Assembly: GCA_051747745.1 (NCBI GenBank)
Contig: JBNJGL010000014.1
Span: forward strand, 1-44,405
Direction of reading: 5' to 3'
From: QPJE01 sp051747745
GTDB taxonomy: Bacteria; Bacillota; Halanaerobiia; Halanaerobiales; Halanaerobiaceae
DNA length: 44,405 nucleotides
Position 1 is the stretch's first letter; every line of letters starts with the position of its first letter. The notes beneath the pieces are model-generated. The model had not been told where the DNA came from and did no database searches. It worked only from the letters and a program-made list of their open reading frames with translations. The position numbers and the translations under genes are program-made. This document shows, one piece after another, positions 7,818 through 16,371 of the stretch.

Positions 7818-8612
7818 TCACTCAAAAACTATAATATTATAAGGTTTATCAAGTACTATTTCTGGAGCATTTTTATATACTTCTATTTTACCTAAGACTT
7901 TAACTTCTTTCCCCAGCAGATAATCGGAAGGATTATAATCAAATTTAACTAAATCTTCATTAAATACAACTACTGTAAAATCTTCACTATAATTTTCCGA
8001 AAAATTGAGATATGTAACTTTATCTGACTTATAAGTAGATTTAATTTTCCCTTTGACAATCACAGTTTTATTCTCATAATAGTCAGCATTTTGCCAGCTT
8101 ATAACCTCTACCTGATCCTGATAATATTCTATTTTGGACCAGACTCCCGTTTTTTCCCTTCGTGCTCTTTTTGCTGTTTCTTTAAATTCCACTTCATATC
8201 TCTTATTTGGTGAAATAATCATTAAACTGGCATAACCTTCCTGAAGCAGCTGCAGGTTAAACATTTCTGAATCATTTAAATAAATATAGGCCAGCAGTCG
8301 ACCATACTTATCTTCTTTTTCAGAATCAAATTCCAGCTTCACTTTTTTATCCAGTATATTATTTTCTGCAAATTTTTTCGCTTTAAAGGCAAAATATTCT
8401 CCAGTATCTTGTTCCCAGTCAATTTCCGGACTGTCAACCCCCAGAACTCTTATCGTCTCACCATCTGCAGTTTTGTATGTATCTCCATCAATAACTTCAT
8501 TTATATAAACTTCTGCCAGGCCATTTTCCTGATTAAGTAAAAAATAAGATCCTAGAAGCAAAACTGTTATAATTAAAAAAATCAATAATTTATTTCTCAT
8601 ACAATATATCAA
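7818..8612 (-). CDS. Membrane-anchored thermonuclease (SNase) with C-terminal OB-fold domain
   Basis: 264 residues. A hydrophobic N-terminal segment (residues 9-25) is a signal anchor without a lipobox Cys. The SNase domain (35-160) keeps the Staphylococcus nuclease residues: D42 in IDGDT, R55, D60 and E63 in IRVLGVDSPE, and R105 in DKYGRLLAYI. Residues 165-264 look like an OB-fold nucleic-acid binding domain (VIVKGKI, KEVKVLGKI, APEIVLDKP). Likely a calcium-dependent nuclease acting outside the cytoplasmic membrane, perhaps on environmental DNA. The reading begins with TTG at 8612, but the ATG four codons later (MRNKLL) is an alternative; AAGGA and GGGGAG both lie upstream. The gene follows the chemoreceptor gene and its terminator. 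Confidence 0.88.
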   Translation of the reverse strand: MIYCMRNKLLIFLIITVLLLGSYFLLNQENGLAEVYINEVIDGDTYKTADGETIRVLGVDSPEIDWEQDTGEYFAFKAKKFAENNILDKKVKLEFDSEKEDKYGRLLAYIYLNDSEMFNLQLLQEGYASLMIISPNKRYEVEFKETAKRARREKTGVWSKIEYYQDQVEVISWQNADYYENKTVIVKGKIKSTYKSDKVTYLNFSENYSEDFTVVVFNEDLVKFDYNPSDYLLGKEVKVLGKIEVYKNAPEIVLDKPYNIIVFE

Positions 8613-8702
8613 CTTCTCCCCGTCCTTATAATTATATCTATATAATTCTATTTAACAGTCCTGATACCTTCAAAAAGCTGTTTTAAATATATTAATTTTA
8701 TT

Positions 8703-8755
8703 AAAAAAGCCTTCAATCTACAGTAAAATTTCAAACTGAAGAAAGAAAGCTTTTT
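8703..8755 (-). terminator. Probable terminator of the first chemoreceptor gene
   Basis: AAAAAAGC and GCTTTTT arms with an additional inner CTTCA/TGAAG pair. On the minus strand the structure ends in GGCTTTTTTAATAAAA, about 20 bases after the chemoreceptor stop. Confidence 0.6.
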
Positions 8756-8776
8756 AAATAATTATAATTCAATTCT

Positions 8777-10828
8777 TTAATCATCACTTATATTAAATTG
8801 ATTTACCAACCTGTTCAAATTTGCAGCCATTTCTGCCAGTGTATCTGATAAACCTGTTATTTCTTCAATAGAAGCATTTTGTTCTTCACTCGCTGCAGCT
8901 ACTTCTTCTGTATTTGCAGAAGTTTCTTGAGAAATCCCAGCAATATCTTCTACTTCACCAACTATTTCTGTACTATATTTATCTACATCATGAACAATTT
9001 TTATAGATGAATTTATTCCAGAGGATGCATTGACAATTTTATCTTCAATCTCTACAAAAGAATTTTCTGCTCTTTCAACTACTTCCTGACCATGTTTTAT
9101 TTCTATAATTCCATCATTCATTCTGGAACTTGCACTTTTAGTTTCATTTTTAACATCTTCTATTAATTTTCTGATTTGTGCTGCAGAATCAACCGATTCT
9201 TCAGCCAATTCTCGAATCTCATCTGCAACTACAGAAAATCCTCGTCCAGCTTCTCCAGCTCTTGCCGCTTCAATAGCTGCATTCAAAGCAAGCAGATTGG
9301 TCTGCTCTGCTATATTATTAATTATATTCAGTATCTCATCAATTTCATCTGAAATTGTTTCAAGATTACTAATCCCTGCGGCAACATTCTGTATTTGGGT
9401 GCGTATTTTCTGCATCTGACTGCTGACATTATTTATTTCTATCTTACCACCCTCTGCCGCATCTTCCATTTCATCGGCCAGAGATTTAACTTCCTCATTT
9501 GATTTTTTCAGTTTGTCAATATCACCTGCTAATTTTTTTATCCCTGTGTTTATGTTTTCCACACTTTCTGCCTGGGCATCAGCACCTGCTGAAACATCAC
9601 TAATTGACTGAGCCACCTGTGTTGAGACACTTCCAACTTCCTGAGAAACTTCCTTTAAATAAGTAGAGGATTCTTCCACTTCATTTGAAGCTTCATTTAT
9701 ATTTAAAATCAGTTCTTTAAATCTATTTACCATGTTGTTAAAAGATTTGCTCAGCTTACCTATTTCGTCATCTCTATTCTCTGTTTCTTTCAGCAGAACT
9801 CTGCTGTTTAAATTCCCGGCTGCCAGTTCTTCAAAAGCAATAATAAGATTTTCCAGAGGTTTCAACTGCCAGTTGATTAGAAAATAGGAACTTAAAAAGA
9901 GAAGTAATATTCCAACTCCTGATATTATGAGTATTATATCTCTAATTCTTTTCACCGGACCATTTATTACTTCTAATGGAACATCAACAGCCATATAGAT
10001 GCCATATTTATTACTTATCTGTTCAAAAGTCTGTCTGCGGCTGTTTCCAGTACGAAAATCAGATTCGACACCACTATTAACCTGCTCAACAATCCAGTTA
10101 TCTTCTATTTTTTCGCCCATCAGACTTTTATCAATATTGCTTAAAATAATACCATCCTGATTAATCACACTGAAAGCAGAAATGTTTTCCATTGCTTCTA
10201 AACTATCACTGTAATATATATCCAGACCTGTTCCAATAATATAATAGCCAATAATTTCTTCTTCCCCATTGTCATTTTTAATAATTGGAGAATTAAACAA
10301 TATTCTTTTTTTTCCATCAATATTGTAAACTCTATCACTTTCAATATTTTTGTACATATTGTCCGGCAATTTGTTGCCGATATAATCATATATATTTTCT
10401 TCATCTACTGCTCTAGAATCAGCAAGCACAATCCCAGTTTCATTTACAACATAAGAAAATTCCGATTCTTTAATAATCTGATTATTATCTCTCATTAGAG
10501 ATGCTCTTTCAAGAAAAGTTCCTATAAGTCCACTCCTCTGTAGATCTACAAGTTCCCCATCTCTTATATAAAAACTGCTCATCTCGGCAAGATCATATAT
10601 ATCTTTCATTTCCGAAAAATAATCTGCTGTATATTCTGCCTGCTCCAATTTTGCTAAAATTTCCTGCCTCTGGTTTTCTCTAATTAATCGGACTCTTTCA
10701 TTTATCTGTTCCGACATTATATCCTGACTGTAATTGTAAGTAAAAAATGCTACAAAACCCATTACAGCTACTATTACAGCTGTTAATATAATGCTTATTT
10801 TCCACTTTAGATCGATATTTTTAAACAA
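8777..10828 (-). CDS. Methyl-accepting chemotaxis protein, Cache type
   Basis: 683 residues from TTG 10828, which is 9 bases after TAGGAG; TTG codons further upstream crowd the ribosome binding site. Layout: cytoplasmic start, transmembrane helix near residues 10-30, periplasmic sensor of about 265 residues with double-Cache character (EENIYDYIGNKLPDNMY, IIGYYIIGTGLDIYY), second helix near 297-318, HAMP domain, then the coiled-coil signalling domain. The hairpin tip EQTNLLALNAAIEAARAGEA is canonical, followed by GRGFSVVADEIRELAEES. It ends NQFNISDD without a CheR-binding pentapeptide. It should signal to CheA/CheW to bias flagellar rotation; the ligand is unknown. A sigma-D-like -10 lies about 200 bases upstream. 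Confidence 0.95.
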   Translation of the reverse strand: MFKNIDLKWKISIILTAVIVAVMGFVAFFTYNYSQDIMSEQINERVRLIRENQRQEILAKLEQAEYTADYFSEMKDIYDLAEMSSFYIRDGELVDLQRSGLIGTFLERASLMRDNNQIIKESEFSYVVNETGIVLADSRAVDEENIYDYIGNKLPDNMYKNIESDRVYNIDGKKRILFNSPIIKNDNGEEEIIGYYIIGTGLDIYYSDSLEAMENISAFSVINQDGIILSNIDKSLMGEKIEDNWIVEQVNSGVESDFRTGNSRRQTFEQISNKYGIYMAVDVPLEVINGPVKRIRDIILIISGVGILLLFLSSYFLINWQLKPLENLIIAFEELAAGNLNSRVLLKETENRDDEIGKLSKSFNNMVNRFKELILNINEASNEVEESSTYLKEVSQEVGSVSTQVAQSISDVSAGADAQAESVENINTGIKKLAGDIDKLKKSNEEVKSLADEMEDAAEGGKIEINNVSSQMQKIRTQIQNVAAGISNLETISDEIDEILNIINNIAEQTNLLALNAAIEAARAGEAGRGFSVVADEIRELAEESVDSAAQIRKLIEDVKNETKSASSRMNDGIIEIKHGQEVVERAENSFVEIEDKIVNASSGINSSIKIVHDVDKYSTEIVGEVEDIAGISQETSANTEEVAAASEEQNASIEEITGLSDTLAEMAANLNRLVNQFNISDD

Positions 10829-11024
10829 CAGCAACAACTCCTACTAAATTTTTCTATTTTAATATTGTATACTACTTTATAATTTTTTAAAACTCTCCCT
10901 CCTTCCATAATCTAGAATTATCTAAAAAATTAATCATTATTATATATATTTATATTTAAAGTAATAAATTCCTTCCTATTTTATTATAATTATTAAATTT
11001 TTTAAAAAGCAGAAAATATATATT

Positions 11025-11032
11025 TTATCGGC
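11025..11032 (-). promoter_or_regulatory. Sigma-D/FliA-like -10 element
   Basis: GCCGATAA on the minus strand is the exact consensus -10 of flagellar sigma factors (SigD/FliA). The expected TAAA 15 bases upstream is not matched (TTTA). The same octamer occurs before the other chemoreceptor gene, which strengthens the call. Confidence 0.55.
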
Positions 11033-11070
11033 AGAAAACCAAATAGATAAATATTGCGGCAAAAATAAAA

Positions 11071-11107
11071 CCTCAATTCCACTGTTATTTAAACAGCAGA
11101 ATTGAGG
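11071..11107 (-). terminator. Intrinsic terminator of the aco-TRAP operon
   Basis: CCTCAATTC pairs with GAATTGAGG, with an inner CTGTT/AACAG stem; on the minus strand it is followed by TTTTATTTTT. It lies 24 bases after the acoC stop. Confidence 0.9.
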
Positions 11108-11130
11108 TGGATTACGACCATATATCTAAT

Positions 11131-12360
11131 TTATAAAACTAAAACTGGATTTTCAAGATATTTTTTAACATCTTTTAAGAATTTAGCTCCCACAGCACCA
11201 TCTACTGCTCTGTGGTCAAGACCTAATGTAAGTTCTAAAGCAGGATATATCTCTATTTCTCCACATTCACCTGTCCTCACTTTTTCCACTATTGTTCCAA
11301 CGGCCAGTATTCCTACCTGAGGAGGATTTAGTATAGCTGTAAATTCTTCTATTTCAAACATTCCTAAATTGGAAATAGAAAATGTACCATCTTCCAGATC
11401 TGCCATTTCCAATTTATCTTCTCTACTTTTCTCAATCAGCTGCTTTATTTCTTTATCAAGTTCAGGTAATGCTATACGGTCAGCATTTTTTACAACAGGT
11501 ACAACAAGTCCTTTATCTACTGCAACTGCAATTCCAAGATTAATATCTTCTTTGAGCAGATATTCTCCATCAGCATAATAAGCATTTATATCTGGATGTT
11601 TTTTTAACGCAAAGGCTGTGATCTTTGCAATTACTGTATTAAGTGAAGGAACATTATCCTTATCCAGTTCTTTATATTTTTCCCTTAGATTGATAATTTC
11701 ACTGATATCTGCTGAAGCTCTCAAATATATATGAGGTGCCTCCCAGCTTTCTGAAAGCCGCCTTGCAGTTGTTCTGCGGTAATTTGACATTTCTTTTTTT
11801 ACTGTTTTACCTGCAGATTTTTCTTTTCCACCATCTGAAACTGCCTCTTTCTTTTTAAACTCATCACTATCCATAAAAGCCCCAACATCATCAGAAATTA
11901 TTCTAAATCGATCTGTGGTCTTTCTAACCTCTTTTAAATCAACATCATTTTCTCTGGCCAACTTTTTAGCTCTAGGAGAGGCGCGCAGTATATCTTCTTT
12001 AACTTCTTTTTTGTTATCAACTTTTTTGACAGCTGTTCCTTTTTCAGCTTTCTTTTCTTCTACTTTTTCTGATTTTTTAGCTTCTACTTTTTCTGATTCA
12101 GCTAAATCATCAAGTTCTTCTCCCTCTGCAGCCAGAATACCAACCACAGTCTGTACAGGAACGGTTTCTCCTTCTTCAATTATAATTTTAGCAAGAATTC
12201 CATCCTGGTCAGCTTCCACAGAATGAGTAATTTTATCTGTTTCTACATCATAAACTATATCTCCCTCATTAATCTCTTCACCTTCATCAAAATACCATCT
12301 TATTAAAGTACCTTCTTCCATTGTTAGGCCCAGTTTGGGCATCAATAATTCTTTGCTCAA
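11131..12360 (-). CDS. acoC: Dihydrolipoamide acyltransferase (E2) of an acetoin/2-oxoacid dehydrogenase
   Basis: 409 residues with one lipoyl domain (1-80, lipoyl lysine K43 in VETDKITHS), a charged Lys/Glu/Val linker (85-120), a peripheral-subunit binding domain (RASPRAKKLARENDVDL, 126-142) and a catalytic acyltransferase domain (190-409) with SNLGMFEIEEFTAILNPPQ and the active-site LDHRAVDGA (H383, D387). It transfers the acyl group from E1 to CoA, giving acetyl-CoA if the substrate is acetoin. The start is TTG, 6 bases after AGGAGGG. It is the last gene of the operon, 28 bases after dctM. No E3 (lipoamide dehydrogenase) gene is present in the window. An E2 for branched 2-oxoacids or pyruvate cannot be excluded from sequence alone. 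Confidence 0.92.
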   Translation of the reverse strand: MSKELLMPKLGLTMEEGTLIRWYFDEGEEINEGDIVYDVETDKITHSVEADQDGILAKIIIEEGETVPVQTVVGILAAEGEELDDLAESEKVEAKKSEKVEEKKAEKGTAVKKVDNKKEVKEDILRASPRAKKLARENDVDLKEVRKTTDRFRIISDDVGAFMDSDEFKKKEAVSDGGKEKSAGKTVKKEMSNYRRTTARRLSESWEAPHIYLRASADISEIINLREKYKELDKDNVPSLNTVIAKITAFALKKHPDINAYYADGEYLLKEDINLGIAVAVDKGLVVPVVKNADRIALPELDKEIKQLIEKSREDKLEMADLEDGTFSISNLGMFEIEEFTAILNPPQVGILAVGTIVEKVRTGECGEIEIYPALELTLGLDHRAVDGAVGAKFLKDVKKYLENPVLVL

Positions 12361-12388
12361 TTTTTTCCCTCCTATTGATCAATTATTT

Positions 12389-13672
12389 CTAATATAGTCC
12401 AAATACTTTTGGCAGGAATGTTGTTAATCCAGGTAGATACATTAATATCAATAGCACTACTACTGCAGCTAATATTAGTGGTATTGCCTGTTTTGCAAGT
12501 TTTTCTAGAGAAATATTCGCTATATTAGAACCTACGTAAAGATTTACAGCCACCGGAGGTGTTACCTGGCCAATAGCAAGGTTGATGGTCATAATAACAC
12601 CAAACCAGACAGGGTCCCATCCCATTTCTGCCATAATTGGAAGCAGAATTGGTAAAAATACATAATAAATTGATATTGCATCAATTACCATACCTGCAAA
12701 TAATATTATTATATTGATAAAGAGCAGTATAATAACAGGGTTATCAGATAGTCCCAAAATAGCATCAGATGCCTTTTGGATTAATCCCACATTTGTTGCA
12801 ATCCAGGAAAACAAACCTGCTGCTGTAACAACAAGCATAACTACTGCTGTTGTTTCTGCAGCATCTACACCAATTTTAAATAATATTTTAAAATCAATAG
12901 TTTTGTAAATTACAACTCCAACAAAAAGACCGTAGAATACTGCTACTGCTGCCGCCTCTGTCGGTGTAAAAACACCTCCATATATACCTCCAAGTATAAT
13001 TACTGGAGTTAAAAAAGCCCAGAAAGCATCTTTAAATGAATCCCATAGTTCAGAAAATGTACCCCATTCTTCTCCTTTATAGCCGCGTTTTTTTGAAATT
13101 ATGAAAACAACTGTTATTAAACCCAGTGCTACTAAAACACCTGGAATAATACCCGCTGCAAACAGTGTTCCAATTGATACATTAGCTATCATTCCATAAA
13201 CAATAAATGCTATACTGGGAGGAATAATAATAGCCAGACCACTGCTTACCGAAGTAACAGCAGTTGCAAAATCTTTATCATACCCCTGTTTAACCATACC
13301 GGGAATCAAAATCACTCCTAAAGCTGCTACAGTTGCCGGACCTGAACCAGATACAGCTCCCCAAAAGGTAGCTACTATAACAGTGGCAATTGCCAGTCCA
13401 CCGGGAATGGGGCCTACTATTAGTTTAACAAAATTAATAATTTTTTCTGCCATCTTTGCCTTCTGCATAATTACTCCAGCCATTATAAAGAAAGGAATGG
13501 CAAGCAGAGGAAATTTAGATATACCTCCAAAAAAATTGTAAGATAACATGCCGATATTTTTATCTGCGATAAGAGATACAAAAATTGTTGTCATCCCCAG
13601 AGAAATAGCAATTGGAACTCTTATAATAAGTAAAGCCACAAAAATTATAACCATCCATATAGCAGGATCCAT
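12389..13672 (-). CDS. dctM: TRAP transporter large permease DctM
   Basis: 427 residues with about twelve hydrophobic segments, the usual DctM size. Family marks include ISLGMTTIFVSLIAD near the start, FFGGISKFPLLAIPFFIMAG near 48-67, FWGAVSGSGPATVAALG near 103-119 and TPTEAAAVAVFYGLFVG near 236-252. It is the cation-coupled translocating subunit that accepts solute from DctP with help from DctQ. Start and the dctQ stop overlap by one base (TAATG), implying translational coupling. Its position inside the aco operon suggests that it imports the substrate of the dehydrogenase or a precursor (inference). Confidence 0.95.
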   Translation of the reverse strand: MDPAIWMVIIFVALLIIRVPIAISLGMTTIFVSLIADKNIGMLSYNFFGGISKFPLLAIPFFIMAGVIMQKAKMAEKIINFVKLIVGPIPGGLAIATVIVATFWGAVSGSGPATVAALGVILIPGMVKQGYDKDFATAVTSVSSGLAIIIPPSIAFIVYGMIANVSIGTLFAAGIIPGVLVALGLITVVFIISKKRGYKGEEWGTFSELWDSFKDAFWAFLTPVIILGGIYGGVFTPTEAAAVAVFYGLFVGVVIYKTIDFKILFKIGVDAAETTAVVMLVVTAAGLFSWIATNVGLIQKASDAILGLSDNPVIILLFINIIILFAGMVIDAISIYYVFLPILLPIMAEMGWDPVWFGVIMTINLAIGQVTPPVAVNLYVGSNIANISLEKLAKQAIPLILAAVVVLLILMYLPGLTTFLPKVFGLY

Positions 13673-14154
13673 TATTCATCACCGCTCTCTTTTAATTCAA
13701 CAACAGTTCTCTGAATTATTCTAATTATTATTAAAACACTGCCAATAGGTAATCCTAAAGTATACCACCACATTGGGACTCCCATGGAAGTTGTTGTCAC
13801 ATTAAGTAATATTTCATCCTGTATCTGTGTAATACTGTATTTAAGTAAAATTGCAAAAAATGCAATTGAAAGCAGTGCCACTATTATTTGAACAACTTTC
13901 TGTACTTTTTTTGGCATCTTCTCAACAATCAAAGATACACATAAGTGTTTTCCTTTTTTAAAAGCAATTGAACTGCCGAGCATAACAAGCCACACATATA
14001 AATAAATTTCCAGTTCTTCAATATAAGATATAGAAAATTTAAAAGTAAATCTAGAAACTACATTAACAAAGGCAATAGCTGCCATTGAAAGAAGTAGAGC
14101 ACCGGCAAGATATTCTTCCAGATTATTTAGTAAATGTTTAATCTTCTTTTGCAA
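13672..14154 (-). CDS. dctQ: TRAP transporter small permease DctQ
   Basis: 160 residues, four membrane helices as in other DctQ subunits. Typical motifs are NVVSRFTFKFSISYIEELEI near residues 30-49 and the GSSIAFKKGKHLCVSL loop near 60-75, where FKKGKHL corresponds to the family's conserved ARxGxHI stretch. It pairs with DctM in the membrane. The start is TTG, placed 7 bases after GGAGGTG. It follows dctP by 77 bases that contain a strong stem-loop, and overlaps dctM by one base. Confidence 0.93.
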   Translation of the reverse strand: MQKKIKHLLNNLEEYLAGALLLSMAAIAFVNVVSRFTFKFSISYIEELEIYLYVWLVMLGSSIAFKKGKHLCVSLIVEKMPKKVQKVVQIIVALLSIAFFAILLKYSITQIQDEILLNVTTTSMGVPMWWYTLGLPIGSVLIIIRIIQRTVVELKESGDE

Positions 14155-14188
14155 AACACTTCACCTCCATAATAAAATTTAAGATAGA

Positions 14189-14211
14189 GCCAGGCAGAAA
14201 AACTGCCTGGC
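14189..14211 (-). terminator. Stem-loop between dctP and dctQ
   Basis: Perfect 9-bp stem GCCAGGCAG/CTGCCTGGC with a 5-base loop, about 20 bases after the dctP stop. There is no T tract after it, so it is more likely an mRNA 3'-stabilising or partly attenuating element than a full terminator. Confidence 0.65.
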
Positions 14212-14231
14212 AGTTTTTATCTTAATTTTAT

Positions 14232-15344
14232 TTACTGAACAGATTCTTTAGATTCTACTGCATCTTCTACAATATCTTCTCCAATTGTTTTAACCCATTT
14301 ATCATAAACAGGTCTGGTTTTTTCTCTAAACAATTCTTTTTCTTCATCAGTTAAAACATTAACTTTCATACCCTGTTCTTCAAGATATCTGAACGGATCA
14401 TTACTTCCATCTTCCAGCTCCCAGGTTGCAAGAAAATCTTCTGCATAACCCATATCTTCTCCATTTTTAATCATTTCATCAATATATGCTTTTGCTGTAC
14501 CATTATCTAAACCATATCTGGCAAGCATTTTCTGGAATTGAAGTGCTTCTTCTGCTGCCTGTGCAACTATTTCCTGATCTAAAGGAGAAAAGCTGTCAAA
14601 TACCTGCTGATTTATTCCTATCATAAGCGGATCAACAAGATAATTCCAGACTGTCATATAATCATGAAATTCCCAGATTTTTAAAGGAATTAAAACATCA
14701 ACAACTGGATTTTCCTGTCCATCAACTGTACCCTGCTGGAATCCTGTTGTAGCTTCTCCCCAGTTCATTGTTAGAGGATTTGAACCTAATTCCTGGAATA
14801 TTTCTATAAATATTTTACTTCCTACAACACGATATTTAAGATCTGATAAATCTTCTGGTTTATGAATAGCTCTTTTACTATTTGTGATTTCTCTAAATCC
14901 ATTTTCTCCCCATCCAAATGGTTTAACACCCAGCTGCTCAATTCTATCAAGTAGATATTGTCCAACCTTTCCTTCTTCAACAGCATCTATTTGTTTGTAG
15001 CTGTCAAAAAAGAAAGGAAGTGAAAATAAGTTGAGTTCTTTAATCTGTGGTGACCAGTTAATTGTTGATTCTAAAGCCATATCAACTGAACCATTTCTAA
15101 CCATCATAAATATAGAAGTCTGTTTTCCTGCAGCCAGTGAAGAACCACCATAAGCTTTAATATTAATTCTACCATCTGTTCTTTCTCTAACTAAATCAGT
15201 AAAATAATTTGCTCCTATTCCCCATGGAGTAGCAGGTCCTACATTATAACTTAAAGTATATTCCTCTTTATAATTCTGTGCAGAAACAAGTGATGTCAGA
15301 ACAAAAACAAACACCAGCATCAAAAGTAAACTTTTCTTAAACAT
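14232..15344 (-). CDS. dctP: TRAP transporter periplasmic solute-binding protein DctP
   Basis: 370 residues. A signal peptide (MFKKSLLLMLVFVFVLTSLV then SAQ) without lipobox Cys is followed by the DctP fold. Visible family features: GGSSLAAGKQTSIFMMVRNG near 61-80, the ligand-clamping arginine in LKYRVVGSKIFIEIFQELGS near 170-189, and GTVDGQENPVVDVL near 209-222. The conserved Arg normally forms a salt bridge with a carboxylate group, which argues that the ligand is an organic acid rather than neutral acetoin (inference). It lies 37 bases after acoB, with its own AGGAGGTTA ribosome binding site, and ahead of dctQ and dctM. Confidence 0.94.
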   Translation of the reverse strand: MFKKSLLLMLVFVFVLTSLVSAQNYKEEYTLSYNVGPATPWGIGANYFTDLVRERTDGRINIKAYGGSSLAAGKQTSIFMMVRNGSVDMALESTINWSPQIKELNLFSLPFFFDSYKQIDAVEEGKVGQYLLDRIEQLGVKPFGWGENGFREITNSKRAIHKPEDLSDLKYRVVGSKIFIEIFQELGSNPLTMNWGEATTGFQQGTVDGQENPVVDVLIPLKIWEFHDYMTVWNYLVDPLMIGINQQVFDSFSPLDQEIVAQAAEEALQFQKMLARYGLDNGTAKAYIDEMIKNGEDMGYAEDFLATWELEDGSNDPFRYLEEQGMKVNVLTDEEKELFREKTRPVYDKWVKTIGEDIVEDAVESKESVQ

Positions 15345-15381
15345 TAAATAACCTCCTCTTATTTTTGCTTCTCAGTAAAAA

Positions 15382-16359
15382 TTAAAGTAAAAACTTCCTA
15401 ACTTCTTCGATGACATTATCCTTATCCGGCATGATAAAGTTTTCCTGTTCTGGACTAAATGAATTAGGAACATTCTTAGCTCCAACTCTGTGAACTGGAT
15501 CATCCAGATAATCAAAAGCTTCTTCCTGTACTACTGATGCAATTTCTGCACCCCACCCTGCTCTCTTCCAGGTCTCATGAACTGTAAGCAGTCGGCCTGT
15601 TTTCTTAACAGAATTAATTACTGTTTCTCTATCCCAGGGAATCAGTGTTCTGAGATCAATAATTTCTAGAGAAATACCTTCTTTTTCTAATTCCTCAGCT
15701 GCCTTTAAACTTTCATGAACCATTCTACTTGTAGTTACAACAGTAATATCACTTCCTTCTCTTTTAATATCTGCCTTACCAAAAGGAATACTGTATTCTT
15801 CTTCATCAACAAATCCTTTTTTCCCATACATCTGCTTGTGTTCAAAAACAACTACCGGATCAGGCTGATTTAAAGCAGTTTTGTAAAGACCATAAACATC
15901 AGCTGGAGTTGAAGGAACAAGTACTTTAATACCAGGTACATGCATAAAGATCGTCTCAATACTCTGTGAATGCTGAGCAGCAGCATTATTTGATCTTCCA
16001 TCAGGTCCCCTTAATATAATAGGTAAATCTCTCTGTCCACCTGACATGTATCTAATCTTCATAATCTGATTTGCGACTGCTGACATACCTGTAAATAGAA
16101 AGTCAGCAAAATGAAATTCTACTATTGGTCTTGTACCTGCAAGTGCAGCACCTACTGCAGAACCAAATATCACTTCTTCGGAAATTGGAGTGTCAATCAC
16201 ACGATCATCATATTTTCCTATCAAACCTTTATACTGTCCAAAAATCCCCCCCTGCTGTGCAATATCTTCTCCATAAGTAAAGATATCAGGGTTTTTTTCC
16301 ATTTCTTCTTCTATAGCCCGGCAGATAGCACCGGAAAAAGTCATTTCTACTTTAGCCAT
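15382..16359 (-). CDS. acoB: E1 beta subunit of an acetoin/2-oxoacid dehydrogenase
   Basis: 325 residues, the usual length for AcoB/PdhB. It opens AKVEMTFSGAICRAIEEEME; FTYGEDIAQQGGIFGQYKGL near residues 26-45 holds the Glu that activates TPP. RVIDTPISEEVIFGSAVGAA near 53-72 and GPDGRSNNAAAQHSQSIETI near 118-137 are family motifs. The C-terminal half is the transketolase C domain (TVVTTSRMVHESL, DLRTLIPWD). With E1 alpha it decarboxylates or cleaves the substrate on TPP and acylates E2. The ATG is 5 bases after AGGAGGTGGG; the gene is 12 bases after acoA. Specificity (acetoin or a 2-oxoacid) is judged mainly from the operon. Confidence 0.93.
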   Translation of the reverse strand: MAKVEMTFSGAICRAIEEEMEKNPDIFTYGEDIAQQGGIFGQYKGLIGKYDDRVIDTPISEEVIFGSAVGAALAGTRPIVEFHFADFLFTGMSAVANQIMKIRYMSGGQRDLPIILRGPDGRSNNAAAQHSQSIETIFMHVPGIKVLVPSTPADVYGLYKTALNQPDPVVVFEHKQMYGKKGFVDEEEYSIPFGKADIKREGSDITVVTTSRMVHESLKAAEELEKEGISLEIIDLRTLIPWDRETVINSVKKTGRLLTVHETWKRAGWGAEIASVVQEEAFDYLDDPVHRVGAKNVPNSFSPEQENFIMPDKDNVIEEVRKFLL

Positions 16360-16371
16360 TTTCCCACCTCC

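Larger units (their letters stand above)
10829..11130. other. Intergenic region upstream of the first chemoreceptor gene
   Basis: About 300 bases, very AT-rich, without a gene. It holds the acoC terminator at 11071-11107 and the GCCGATAA element at 11025-11032, which would give the chemoreceptor mRNA a leader of roughly 190 bases. Nothing else recognised. Confidence 0.6.

Noticed and set aside
10198..10404. 68-codon minus-strand frame inside the first chemoreceptor gene.
   Set aside because: Same strand but different frame within a conserved coding region; no start signal.
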